From Arctopsyche grandis (lineage: Eukaryota > Arthropoda > Insecta > Trichoptera > Hydropsychidae): a DNA stretch of 64,000 nt. The stretch is taken from assembly GCF_051622035.1 (NCBI RefSeq), contig NC_135357.1, positions 34,499,191 to 34,563,190 of the forward strand, in the 5' to 3' direction. The notes beneath the pieces are model-generated. The model did not search any database. It saw only the letters and a list, made by a program, of their open reading frames with translations, and was not told where the DNA came from. A program made the translations under genes and the position numbers. Below are positions 22,811 through 49,844 of this stretch, in pieces; position 1 is the stretch's first letter; every line of letters begins with the position of its first letter.

Positions 22811-23105
22811 GAGGGCTGGACCCCAACGCCTTGTCCATACGAACGTATTAGACTTCTCCCTTCCTCAATTATGGCACTAGAGAAATTATTTTTTAATATG
22901 CTATTTATATCCACCATAGGCATGTTTCTATTTTTTTTATTTTTTTGATTAATCAAAAATCAATTAATCAAAAAAATAAAAAAAATTGAAACATGCCTAT
23001 GGTGGATATCCATAGCATATTAAAAAATAATTTCTCTAGTGCTATCATTGAGGAAGGGAGAAGTCTAATACGTTTGTATGGACAAGGCGCTGGGGTTCAG
23101 CCTTC
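22811..23105. mobile_element. piggyBac-like palindromic MITE, short copy
   Basis: Ends GAGGGCTG and CAGCCTTC lie between TTAA duplications (22807-22810, 23106-23109). The body is a near-perfect palindrome centred near 22960, with an AT-rich loop. Shares its ends with 15442-15964. Confidence 0.85.
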
Positions 23106-23753
23106 TTAAATGGTAAGAGCAGTGGTGTCGCCCTAATGGTTTCCATGGGTTTCCGGAAACCCGTTGTTAAAAACCAAAAGTTTCCGGAAACCCGATAGAA
23201 ATCTAGAAATTCATATAGGGAGGGCTGCATAGATTAAGGTAGAAGAAGAAGAAGGTAGACGCGGGCCTGCTTGTGTAGTAGAAGCAGTGGCGGCTCGTCC
23301 ATATGCACTGCGGTACTGCAGCACCCCCAAGGAAATTGAGAAAAATTTAATATAATACACATACATTTATATACATAAATGTATGTCTATTATATGAAAA
23401 TATCAATATTATTTAAGCGCGTATTAAGCTCGCCCGCACACCGATACATCCAATAATGATCATACATCGCGGTACTAATATCAGAAAGTGAGGCATCGTT
23501 TATGATTTTGTGCAGTACAGTTTTCGATGGAATATGCCGAGTGGGCGAAGGAGGGCCGCGGGGGCAGCTAGAAGCTTGATCGGTACTGCACTCCCGACAG
23601 TATTATACACATTTCTTGTTGCGTTCGTGTGCGCGCTGCGCCGCGCTCTCGACACGCTCCTCACTTTTCCTCATTTCTTCTGCACCTTTTGTCTTTCCTT
23701 CTACACCTCTTACACTTTCTACCTTTCTACACTTCCTTCTACACGTCACTTTA

Positions 23754-24012
23754 AGTATTTAAAATGGTTTCAAAATCAAGAGAAGCTGAGCCGATGTTTT
23801 CAAGAACTTAAATTTTCTTCCGAAAATACTGATAAAACAATAACAGATTCTGCCAATTTACTGAATACAATTTTTTATTTTAGTCAGAACTTTTTCATAA
23901 GTTAATGCCGCATCTAGAAATTATTTATAACCAAATGCAATCTAGTCATATCGATGCATTTTCAATTAAAGAAAACTTAAAAAGTTTTACTAATGTCATT
24001 ATACAAATATGA
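23754..24012 (+). pseudogene. hAT transposase remnant, middle part
   Basis: Broken frames read KYLKWFQNQEKLSRCFQEL, TDSANLLNTIFYFSQ and, after a stop, LMPHLEIIYNQMQSSHIDAF with IKENLKSFTNVI. These resemble the middle of ZMYM1-like hAT transposases. In-frame stops make it non-functional. Just beyond is a short tandem duplication of GAAGCCAAAAATATGTGATG (about 24027-24130). Confidence 0.6.
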
Positions 24013-24202
24013 GATTCTTAAAGCGAATAGAAGCCAAAAATATGTGATGCATATATTATCGCACATATTATAGAAGCCAAAAATATGTGATGCATATATT
24101 ATCGCACATATTATAGAAGCCAAAAATATGTGCGATGTTATTATTAAGGATATGTAAGACAGGGAAGGTATGTTGACCGTATCCCGGTCTAACGAAACAC
24201 GT

Positions 24203-24364
24203 TGTGGCGGCTCGCTTATACGACATGGTCGAGTTTGGTTGCCTTCCTGCGAGTGGGGACCAACCCGGCTGGGTTCGGAGAGCCGCTACCCACTCTGTCT
24301 TCAGCTGTCATATAATAAACACGTGCATTAACATGCCAGTCGTCTCATTCGTTCATCCTCCATA
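24203..24364 (+). mobile_element. Solo LTR of the TRIM-like family
   Basis: A 162-bp copy of the LTR at 12000-12161 with a handful of substitutions, flanked by the 4-bp duplication ACGT (24199-24202, 24365-24368). It inserted into the hAT element at 23285-27460. Confidence 0.9.
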
Positions 24365-24429
24365 ACGTGTTGTGTAGTTTGAAAGAGGATCGTTTATTTT
24401 TGTTCAATTGGTACAATGGTTATTGTATG

Positions 24430-25694
24430 CAGTGGCGGACTGGGACTGAAATCAGTGCATGCCAGGAGTCAAAGGGGGCCCCCCAGGGTTAAAAAATTTG
24501 CCCCCCCCCCCCTCATATAACAAAATTTTCTTCTTTCCATCACGCTAAAAATCAAGGGAAAAATTTTTTTTTTTCAAAAATGGGAATAAACAAATTTAGG
24601 TAAAAGAAAAATGGCAAAAGCAAAATAGATCCATAAATTACATTGTATATTTCGTTTTAACCCTTGTCCTAGGTAAATAGAATGCATCATAAAAGAATCA
24701 GGGACTTCATTTCAGCTTTTTCTTGGGCTGGCAAAGATTGGTCAAATTGAATTTTTTTTCAAAAAATCTTTTTATATCGGAATAAAAATGGAAAATATTC
24801 TTTGAATACACCTTATTGAGATATAAAATATGAAAAAAATAAGCTTATATTTGAAAAAATAATTATAAAAAAATATTATGTAAAAATCGAAAAAAGCGCC
24901 GCAGGCGAAAATTTTTTTCTAAAAATCTTCACATGGTCAGCAAAAATCGACCATCGAACTGAGTCACTAAAAAACTATCAATTAACTTAATTTCTACCGA
25001 CTGTCTTTTCACTTTATCTATGTACATACATACATACATATGTACGTAATAACAATAGATAAAGTTTTGTGATCATGCGAAAATCTGGATTTTGGGAAGG
25101 GGGCCCCTATCCTATATTTCTATATACATGGATGTGTCTAGATTAGGATTAGATTTTATATTCGGAAACTGTTTACAATTGTATATTTAAATCTTACTAT
25201 ATCGTCGAAGTATAATCAAATGTTATTTTGAAAGTATGAAGTAAATTTAAATAGCTGGTTGATGATGAATCGTCCTATCAAAATTGTTTTAAGCAATTCA
25301 GTTTATATTATTCACGGAAATTTGTTTATTACCATTTTTATTTCAGTAGGTAGTTGTAACATAGGTATTGGTATATACATAATATTGACGTTGGAAATGG
25401 GCCCGGCAAAAGGGCCCACGTTGAAATGTTGAAACTTACATTTCGAGCCTAATACAAAAAGTTAACCAATCTTTGGGCTGTTAAAGCAGGTATTAGTTGT
25501 GTTTGTATATCGTAAGATATTTGTTTTGTTGAAATACCCAAACTTTAGGTCCCAAAGTGCAATATCCTATAAATTTTTACACACGTGAAATAGATAAAAA
25601 GTTATTTAATTTTACTGAGGGCCCATATTTTCTAACAGACAGTGGGGCCCACATGCCATCGGGCATGTTCGCTTGTATGGCCAGTCCGCCACTG
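24430..25694. mobile_element. Second hAT-type element, nested, non-autonomous
   Basis: Ends CAGTGGCGGACTGG and CCAGTCCGCCACTG are perfect inverted repeats. An exact 8-bp duplication ATTGTATG flanks it (24422-24429 and 25695-25702). The 1265-bp body is AT-rich without transposase motifs. It contains a small fragment (about 25010-25090) of the repeat family found at 19093 and 33939. Confidence 0.9.
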
Positions 25695-25702
25695 ATTGTA
25701 TG

Positions 25703-26770
25703 TACGAAGAGGTTTCTTCGGAGAAGTGATCTGTTTGAACTCCAGAGGCTCACTCTGCCGGTGGAGGTTGCTGCGTTGCTTTATAAACGTTTTGGGTTGA
25801 AGTGTGTCGTGTGCACATCTTTTGTTCTTGGTACTCGCGCTGCCCTAGTTATGCTGCGAGCGTGGTTTTATGGGTTCATACGCCTGGACGTAGTTCGTGG
25901 TTTTTATGGGTTCAGTGTGTTCTTCCTTTGTGTACAGACTCCAGGGATGTTCAACTCGAGAGCACCCCGGAAGTCGTTTTTCTGAGATAGCTAGTGGTAA
26001 GCTTGGGCGGGGCTGGTTTCCTCAAGGTGCCTTCCTTCGTCGTCGGTGGTCTGGTCTCTGCTGATGTCGGCTGCTCTGCTATGTCCCTTTCTCCTTCGTA
26101 ATGTGCGTGGGATGCGTGATGTGGAAAAAGGGAGGAAATTGTATAATAATAAAAACAGGTTGTAATTCTGTTTGTATGGTGACTGTATTTTATATATGTA
26201 TAAATACAGAGAATAAGCAGGGGGGGGGGGGGAGTCCGTCGTGAAATTAGCGCGCACGTGTTCGAGAGGTTATGATAACTTCACTCCTCACGTGACTACG
26301 TGATCTGACTTCGACGAAGAAAGACCAGGATTTCCTCACTTCTCACCGGACGTATACTGAAGCTGTACTTCCAGTATCGTCTGCCGATCCAGGCTGAGCT
26401 GATCGGGACTCGGTGGTGGGAACAAACTCGGTAGCGAACAGAGATGTTCACTCGACCGAAGCGGAAAACGAATAGGAGGCGGGGACGCGCGCTCGGCGCC
26501 GATCTCCCTCCAAAACGGCTCCTTTGGTCGTAACGCCACGAAAGCTGACCATGAAGACTTGGTCGGAACACTTTGTTTCCCAGATACGTGTATAGAAACA
26601 CGTGTCGACCTTTTGACGAGGCGAGCGTGTGCCATGCGTTAATGACTTTCCTGGATATGTGTCGCAGTGACCTGATCAGATCATTTCAGTTGTACTATAT
26701 GCCTACAGATATAAAAGAAAGATACTTTTTCTAATTATTTAATAAAGAAATTTTGAAAAGTACTGAAAGA
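25703..26770. other. Unassigned insert inside the hAT nest
   Basis: About 1.07 kb between the nested hAT and the transposase C-terminal remnant. It is richer in GC than its surroundings and has a run of 13 or more G at about 26221-26233. Reading frames up to 142 codons are present on both strands but match nothing I know. It may be the degenerate body of a further mobile element. Confidence 0.4.
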
Positions 26771-26772
26771 AA

Positions 26773-27336
26773 ATGCCAATGGAAGATCTACTACTAACAG
26801 TTGAATCATATCGAATGCTAGATAAAGAAAAACTTCAAACTGAATTAGAAGTGTTTTTACTCAAGGAAAGAAATGCATAGTATTATGGGGGATGAACGAA
26901 TGAGACGACTGGCATGTTAATGCACGTGTTTATTATATGACAGCTAAAGGCAGAGTGAGTAGTGGCTCTCTGAACCCAGCCGAGTTGGTTCCCACTCGCA
27001 GGAAGGCAACCAAACTCGACCATGTCGTATAAGCGAGCCGCCACAGTATTAATGATATATTAATATTTTTTAAACTTATTTTTGCAAACAAAACTTATTC
27101 AAATTCTGTTAACAACTTCAACTGCCTCTGAGCCAGAACGGTGTTTTTCATCAATAAATAGAATAAAGACATACATATATAAGAAACACAATGGTTCAGG
27201 ACAGATTGACGGCTTTGTCTATGCTATTATTATTATTGAAAAAAAAATGATTATGAACAGTGAAAAATTGAACGAAAAGGTGATAGACCTCTTTTCAAGG
27301 AAAAAAGACAGAAGAATCGATTTTATAATGAAATAA
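26773..27336 (+). pseudogene. hAT transposase C-terminal dimerisation region, split by an LTR
   Basis: 26773-26880 reads LLLTVESYRMLDKEKLQTEL and EVFLLKERNA. After the inserted LTR, 27082-27336 reads ILLTTSTASEPERCFSSIN and RIKTYIYKKHNGSGQIDGF. The second part is the hAT C-terminal dimerisation signature (family pattern ERxFSxxxRIKTxxR). Stops and the insertion make it non-functional. Confidence 0.8.
26884..27045 (-). mobile_element. Solo LTR of the TRIM-like family, inverted
   Basis: A 162-bp inverse copy of the LTR at 12000-12161, flanked by the 4-bp duplication GTAT (26880-26883, 27046-27049). It disrupts the hAT transposase remnant. Confidence 0.9.
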
Positions 27337-27772
27337 AATACATATAATGTTTAATTTTGATCATTTTGATGTTAATAGTAAAATATAATCCAAATAAACA
27401 TTTTTTTTATTTTTAATCAACCGCAGCACCCCCAGATATCTTATCCACGAGCCGCCACTGAGTAGAAGTGTATGTCGACATTCATTAAAATTAATCATTA
27501 TTGAAATTACGATTTTCACACTACGACAGTAATATAAAATTCAAACATATATGGTTATGTATTAAAAACGATTTATTTTGATACGAAATGAATTTTATTT
27601 GTTTCGAATTACGCATCAACGGGGTCCAATTTTAGGAATAGTTGCACAGTGTGAGTGGAGACGGTCATGGCCGGCTGTCGGCCGCCGCCAAACGTCAAAG
27701 TGTGAGGCGGCGGCGCGCGGCTGCCGACACGGCCTGCGGCGCCGCCCTCCGCTGCGCCCCCCGGCATGCGGA

Positions 27773-42307
<14,535 letters not shown>

Positions 42308-42583
42308 TTCCTTATAGCCGTCACATTCGTGCAAAGACTCACCAAGATAGTGACTGCTAGGACGCCGAGCGTACGCAATAAGTGATTAAACACATTGTAT
42401 ATATCTTATCGCAGTAAATATGTAATATGTATATTCAATTAATTACTACATATATAAAGCATATGTTTTAGATGTTCAATATTTTAATACAAACGAAGGT
42501 GAGTCGGTGTATGCCGCGTGGTGCAATTATTTTGGTAAGTCGGACTCGCACTAATGAAAGCTGGCCCGCATACCATAGATATA

Positions 42584-43119
<536 letters not shown>

Positions 43120-43343
43120 CCACGCTAATTTCAATGTATAGCAAATTCTTATTTATATCAGTTTATCAGCGTCAGCCGTGAGTTTGAGTCCGATCGTCCA
43201 TACGTTTACTAAATTGTCATCTCTAATAGCAGGCCCGCCTTATCTGTCACCAACGCTCGAACACCGTCTCACCTTCGTGCATGTTACGCATACAGTCGAC
43301 GCTGCGACTTGAACCAAAGGTTGCCGAATACCGTTTTATAATA

Positions 43344-43959
43344 GGTTGTGGCTATTTGCAGGTACTATATCTGCGAATTATTGGCTATTTGCAGGTACTA
43401 TATCTGCGACAAGCGCAAAGCCTTCTGCGCATGCGCGTGAACTGTCACTCTCAGCGTGTTTACTGTTAACATTTTGTTTTAAACCTCTTAAAATTTAGTT
43501 CGAACTCGTAAAGTGACGTGGAGTAAAAAATATAATCCAAATTAGTTAACCGCTTAGACGCCCAGCTGACGCGCTGAGCGTATAATAGATACGGCTGTTT
43601 GCGCCTTAAGGCGCTTTGGGCAGCTAAGCGGTTAATATTATTAATTGTTAGAAAATTATTATCATATACAACGTATAATACCTACATACAAGTACAAGCC
43701 GTGAACTAGCTAAATGATATAAATCTATTATAATAACGTGCGAAATTTATTTGCCTCATGTATAATGAACGATTGATTAAACAAGTCTAGCATACATTAA
43801 ATGTAAGAAATTATAATCGGATTATAAGTTCACGCGCATGCGCAGAAGGCTTTGCGCCTGTCGCAAATATAGTACCTGCAAATAGCCAATAATTCGCAGA
43901 TAAAGTAGCTGCAAATAGCCAATAATTCGCAGATATAGTACCTGCAAATAGCCACAACC
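43344..43959. mobile_element. 616-bp inverted-repeat element
   Basis: Terminal inverted repeats of about 100 bp begin GGTTGTGGCTATTTGCAGG. Internal copies of ATTATTGGCTATTTGCAG make short tandem steps: two copies in the left arm, three in the right. The inner pair AGCCTTCTGCGCATGCGCG is shared by both arms. A further inner palindrome TTAACCGCTTAG/CTAAGCGGTTAA lies at about 43545-43635. No transposase. Confidence 0.8.
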
Positions 43960-44916
43960 TTTATTTTATTATTTTGGAGTGTTTCCTACAAAGATGTACG
44001 ACACATAGGGGGGCATTTTTAATCGCTAACCGTTATAAAATTAAAAATCTGTAAGGTCGATCTTCATGTGAAGCCCGGGGTGTTTGTATATATACATATA
44101 TGTTCCGGCCGAGCTTTACGGATCGGCCCAGAGGGTGTAAACTTCACTGTAAAATTTGTATTATACAATTGGAATATAAATTGTTGTCAATATTGAACGA
44201 ATTATAAATAAAAAAAAAAAAAGAAGAACACGAGGATGAACTTTTTCTAATCGTAAGTCATAGTAATATATGTATATTATATATATACCAGATTACAATA
44301 AATATTTCTCGACTTTAATATTATTATTATTATTATTATATATTGTACGAAATGAATGATATATTTTTCGCTTTGGAATATAAAATGTATGTAGATGCGT
44401 GGCCAAGATAAGATGATGCACTTAACTTGTAAATGTTGATTAATTGTATAAGAAAAGTTCGTTTTGATTTCTTTTTTTATTGTATGTATGAATCTGATGA
44501 CGGTTCATATTTTTGTAGCACTTTTATTAAATTTTCTGCATTTTTCTATATGTATATATAAATATATAAACATTTCATTCATTCCTCGGGTATTTCGATT
44601 GTACATGAATTTTTATTTGGTTTTGTTTTGAGGTTATGTATTTATTGTGTCGGTGTTTCTCGGAGCGTTTTCTCAAATGTTGAAGTTTGAGTGTTTGGGG
44701 ATCGTCGGCGTAGACAATAGGTTTCTAAATGTGTAACGAGTAGATTTTGGATTTATGTTTCGATGCAATATATTAACGGTTTAATGGTTTAATGATGCGG
44801 CCCGGGTGTGGATATATTGAGAGGTGAATTTGGCTCAAGGTGAATTCTGTGTCGCTATCGTAGGCTACAATCAGTCAATTCTTAGTGTCAATATTGAAAC
44901 GTTGCATATTTTATTG
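43960..44916. other. Intergenic, no gene recognised
   Basis: AT-rich sequence with A and (TTA)n runs. A possible USP20/33 polyadenylation signal AATAAA lies near 44206, ahead of an A-run, but it could equally belong to a repeat. Confidence 0.4.
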
Positions 44917-45105
44917 GGTGAACGGATTATTGCGCACATTGAGACAATCGTTGCCACAAAAATCGCGAATACGGAGTTCTCGTTAGTACAACAATATTTC
45001 GCGTGGGTACCTTACGATTGATGGAGTTTTCGGGTGCCAGACGTTTCGTGATTGAGATTTTGGTGATGTGCGCGAGATCGCTTTTTGCGGAATAGTCACC
45101 GAACC
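44917..45105. mobile_element. GGTGAACGG-family element, complete copy
   Basis: 189 bp, ends GGTGAACGGATTATTGCGC and GCGGAATAGTCACCGAACC, with an exact 9-bp duplication ATTTTATTG (44908-44916 and 45106-45114). It is the reference copy for 21739-21926 and 11877-13179. Confidence 0.88.
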
Positions 45106-45114
45106 ATTTTATTG

Positions 45115-46880
45115 TTATTTATTATATTATATATTATCGTTTTCAAAAAAAAAAGAAAAAAACAATGCCTTTTTTTGTGTGTGAATGTTTTTTTTTCATA
45201 TATATAATATATATGTAGATTAAATTATTAATATAATTATTGAATGTTATTTTGTTGATTTAGTTTTTATTTTTCAAATATAACCATTACGTTACAACAT
45301 TTTAAATAGATTTTTTTTATTTTTCAAATAATGAGGTATTTCGCTTTTTGCATTTATTTAAAATTCCGCATCAACGTGTATTTTTTTTTTTGTATTATTG
45401 TTAATTTTTTTCAGTGATTAACGGGAAAGTAGTTTTTTTGTTGTTGATTTGATGTGGTCGTTGCAATCCTTACTGTGATATTAATTTTTAATATTAAAAA
45501 AAAAAGAGATGAAATGAAATTCGTTCGGGAACTTTTTGTCGAACGGATACTTCGGGTAAATGATTTTCGAGTGCGACCCGACCGTTTCAGTGATGATTTA
45601 TTCAACAGTTTGGGAATCGTAGAAGGATTTATACTTGTATTACGAAGTGAAGTTACCAAATATATATGTAAAAACGGTTAGCGTTAACACTTTACCGCCT
45701 GGTGACGAAAACCGCCAAATACCGCTGACGCAAATTTGCGCATAGACCAACGAAACATTGCTTGGCTTGAATTTCTCTCAGTAAACGAGGCAGAATGTGG
45801 TAAAGTGTTGACTTTGACCTCAATCGATAATGCAATACGCGTCAAACCTTATCCATATCAACAATTTTCCTTATATATTATCGAATTACTTTTATTAGAT
45901 AATTTTAATTTATTATATATTTAAAATAAAAAAAGGTTTGTGGTTTTATATACAACTTATTAGTGGTATTGTGAGAAAATTTTAATGAAAATGTTCTTAT
46001 TGTTGTACTTTGGCAGTAATTCGCTACTGTGTTCCGTTTTAATGTTATGGCCGTTGAAAATTTTGTTTTAATCCTATCAAAAGCACATGTGTAGTTTATT
46101 TTGCAATTGAAAAGCCTGATAATCACCGTTGGTTATAATAGTCATAGGATATTTTTCATGCATGTTCTATACGTATACATAATAATTAATTATTCATGGT
46201 TTGGTTTACCTTTTTTTTTTAAATATTATATATTATTATTATTATTATTTACCTTACATTTACAGCCGCCTCGAAAGCTTTGTGAGTGATGTGTAAATAT
46301 GTCAAATCTTAGCGTGTAACTTTCGAGACGGCCTGTTTTGATATTGTACCCTAGAAATCTATCGTTCCGTTGATAATGTTTCCTTTTTTTAAAAAATTAT
46401 TAAAATTAATAAAAACGATGGCAATTTGGAAAACAGTGTTTGAAAACATGACTGATGATTAGAAGACTCGCTGGATGTCAAATTGTATTAAAAAAAGAAA
46501 ATATAAAAATTGATAGTGTGTGCTACTGTATTTTTGTACCTCTATTTGGTCATAAATAATGATGATAAATAAATTGTTTATTTATTATTGCGGTTCGAAC
46601 GACATTCTACAACTACGTGCATATCCGCTTTTTACATTCTATTTTGGTTTTTTTTCTCTTTTATTTCACATCCAATATTGACACTTTGTCTAATGATTTG
46701 TTTTTAAAATTAATTAAATATTATATGTTTATATATATATTTTTTTTTTGTCATTTATGGAACGTCTTATTGTCACGTTTGTATGTTCCGTCAAAAACAT
46801 GTCTGATTCACCCATTTACGACTGTTTATTTTTTGTTAATAAACTTTGAATAATAAAAAAAACAGTGTTCTTATTATCGT
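45115..46880. other. Intergenic, no gene recognised
   Basis: Strongly AT-rich with many T-runs. A short frame at 45454-45681 (75 codons) has no recognisable motif. A weak inverted pair (AACACTTTACCGC near 45686 against GTGGTAAAGTGTT near 45796) may mark another degraded MITE. Confidence 0.4.
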
Positions 46881-46890
46881 TCTACACAGG

Positions 46891-47208
46891 GGGTGACACG
46901 ACAACTCGTTCACAGATTTTCCGTAAACCGATGATGCGCTCCAGGCATTACGTATACGGCCATCTCTTTCTCACCCCGTCTGTTCACCATGATCTCGTTT
47001 ACTCTGCCATTACGTATGCAGCCATCTCTTTCACAGACCGTCTGTTATCGGTGAACAGACGGTCTGTGAAAGAGATGGCTGCATACGTAATGGCATAGTA
47101 AACAAGATCATGGTGAACAGACGGGGTGAGAAAGAGATGGCCGTATACGTAATGCCTGGAGCGCATCATCGGTTTACGGAAAATCTGTGAACGAGTTGTC
47201 AGGTAACC
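46891..47208. mobile_element. 318-bp near-perfect palindromic MITE (GGGTGAC ends)
   Basis: Arms of about 150 bp are almost exact inverses, centred near 47049. Ends GGGTGACACGACAACTCG and CGAGTTGTCAGGTAACC. Exact 8-bp duplication TACACAGG (46883-46890 and 47209-47216). The outer GACAACTCGTTCAC is similar to the word array in the element at 36643-37324. Confidence 0.9.
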
Positions 47209-47257
47209 TACACAGGGGCAGCTCAAAGGTGCAGCAGACTAGGCATGTGCCTAGGGG

Positions 47258-47465
47258 GTGATTACTGGTCAAATGTGAACCGGTCACAGGACAACCGGTC
47301 GCTCTAGATCGGTCACACGTGATCACTCGTCACACTAAAACTGGTCACGAGAAAACTGGTCACACCCTTAAAAATGGTCACGAGAAAACTGGTCACACCC
47401 GAAAATTGGTCACGAAAAAACTGGTCACACCCAAAAATTAAAAATTGGTCGAATTTTGGTAAAAT
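47258..47465. repeat. Degenerate CTGGTCAC array
   Basis: About ten spaced GGTCAC words (AAACTGGTCACACCC, AAAACTGGTCACGAG and variants) at roughly 14-25 bp spacing, followed by a G-run. Looks like one end of a foldback element whose partner end is not obvious. Confidence 0.6.
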
Positions 47466-47469
47466 TTAA

Positions 47470-49790
47470 GGGGGGGGGGGAGGGGGCGCAGAAACCAATC
47501 TGCCTAGGGGTGCCATATACCCTCGGGCTGGGCCTGGTTTTATGTAAATACTCCCCTATAGTGTATTTTTTTTTATTTGGATAAAAGGGAAATGTGGATT
47601 GAAACACAACGTAATATTTTTTTACATTCAAATATATTATGATAAATTTCAGTGTTCACTTTTTAGTAATTTTTCATCATTTCAATTTCTTCTTTAATTT
47701 AATTCTTAACAAATATATTTCATATAAGTAAATACATATCCAAGATATTTTTTTTTAATTTCTTTACAATTTTAGTAATTCTTTTTCACCAAAAATGTGA
47801 TCAATATAAAAAATCTTATTTTTTCTTCATCATTAATTTTTTAAATTTTCAATTACATACAATATATATTTCATATATTATATATTATATATAAGTATAT
47901 CGGGAACTTACGACTTAATAGTGCATTTTTAATTTAACAAATAATTTATCACGCCAATAATTCACACGTATAATATATTATATATGTATAAGTCATCATT
48001 CGTAACGATCACTTTACTAAAATTACAAAAAACCCTTTTCTTTCAATTATATTTATAATAATAACTATGAACTACTGAAAAAACGATCTTACTATTTATA
48101 ATATACGGGGATGAAATATATATACGGTTACGTTTACATAGTAAAAATGGTTTGCTTGTACTGAATATAATATATTACATATAAATATTAACAAACTCGA
48201 CAATATTATAAGTAATTACGTACATACTATCAATTTTTAAATGGTGTGATTTTTAATAGATTTTTCGGGGGCCCGCTGTTCTCTTTATTTCGTATTTTAA
48301 TATACATATATATATATATCATCAATATGTACATATACATTATAGATTAATTTTAAACAACACGTTAATATTTTATAATATAATAGATTTAATATTCCAA
48401 AGTGCAGGCGTCATTTTTTTGTAGTTTAGCACCAGAAAAATTGAAATTCACATACATTTACTTTAATATATTTTAGTTTTGACTAGTACTGTCCTATTAA
48501 TTTTTTTTGTACGTGACGAAATGAACTTAAATAGTTTTTTAATGTAATAATAGTAAAGAAAAATATTAATTCGGCGGTAACAAGGCGATAAATTTACAAA
48601 AGAAGTATGTTACACCTATATCGTATCAATAAATTTTATTCATTTTGTGTGGGATATTTACTTTTTTTTTGTTGTTTTCTTTTTTATTTTATGTACAAGC
48701 ATCTATTGAAAATTAAACATCGTTATAAAACAATTTGCAAGCAAAAATATGGAATGATTTAATATAAATGTAAGTATTCATCGAAATTCTCGAACATAAT
48801 ATTGTCTTAATCACTATGGAACGCTTGAAAAAAAATTCCCTTACGCAAAGCATGGTAACAATGACTTATCTCTACTTGTGAAAGAAAGTGAATCTCAAAA
48901 TGAAATACGTAATTTGTTGAAAATTAAGTACAATTTATCATTATTCTATTGATTCTAATGTGTAATAAGTACAGAGAGATCGAAAAATAACAATAAGTCA
49001 CTAGCTTTAGCTTTATATACACGATGGATTAAAAAAATATGTAAATTTCAATCATATTTGTACTGTTTTATGAGCTATTCAAATCTGTGAATACGAAAAT
49101 AAATACATACGTACAATAAAATAAAAAGTTGGTAACATTGATCCCTGCTTTATCGGCAGACAATTTTTAGTACTAATTTAAAATCATAGATGTCACTTTT
49201 ATTAAAACTAAATTATTTAAACCCAATATTCATTAATAAAAACATTCAAAATTCGTATTCACCGACCGAAAAGTCTCAATAGTTAAAAAGAAATGAACAT
49301 CATTGTATTTTTACTATTATTTCAAACCCTGGATTCTTAACCTAACCTAAAAACAATATGAAAAATTCAGGGATCGCTCTATAAAAATGATCTTTTCAGC
49401 ATTCATTACACACTCTTTCAAAAGGTCAAGAACCCACAGTTTAAAGATTAAAACAAGAATTAACTTCCACTCTAGATTACAAATTGAATTTCACCATCTG
49501 CATAATAAAATCCCTATACTAAAAGCTAATTCACAAGTATCTTTTGATCAGCACCTCTACGTCTCATATCCTATTATAAATGAAAAAAAAGTATTTAAAA
49601 CTATGCCATAATTAATAATTAATAATTAATAATAATAATAAATCTCAATCTTTAATATTTGTCTCCAAACACACAACAATGCCGGCCCCGCTTCCGGAGA
49701 ACGAAAAAAATTTTGCTCTCGAGGTTAAAAAACATACGGCAAATATTAAAATGAGCATCTTTGGACTCTGGAGTTTTAACAATATATTCT
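47470..49790. other. Intergenic, no gene recognised
   Basis: Extremely AT-rich. It lies downstream of the NOL4 stop and may include its 3' UTR. The only frame of note (49387-49611, 74 codons) has no recognisable feature. Confidence 0.4.
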
Positions 49791-49793
49791 CTT

Positions 49794-49799
49794 TTTATT
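49794..49799 (-). terminator. Candidate NOL4 polyadenylation signal
   Basis: AATAAA on the minus strand 46 nt past the NOL4 stop codon. It would give a very short 3' UTR; more distal signals are likely in the AT-rich flank. Confidence 0.35.
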
Positions 49800-49844
49800 T
49801 TTCATTGTTCATAACAAGGTCGCACATGGGCGCTTAAGTGACCC

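Larger units (their letters stand above)
23285..27460 (+). mobile_element. 4.2-kb hAT transposon, decayed and nested
   Basis: Ends CAGTGGCGGCTCGTCC and CACGAGCCGCCACTG with matching subterminal GCAGCACCCCCA words. Flanked by an exact 8-bp duplication AGTAGAAG (23277-23284 and 27461-27468). It contains hAT transposase remnants, two solo LTRs (24203-24364 and 26884-27045) and a second complete hAT element (24430-25694). It ends about 300 bp before the USP20/33 start codon. Confidence 0.92.

Noticed and set aside
46898-47226. Opposed near-identical frames of about 75 codons (MMRSRHYVYGHLF)
   Set aside because: They are the two arms of one palindromic MITE read on opposite strands.
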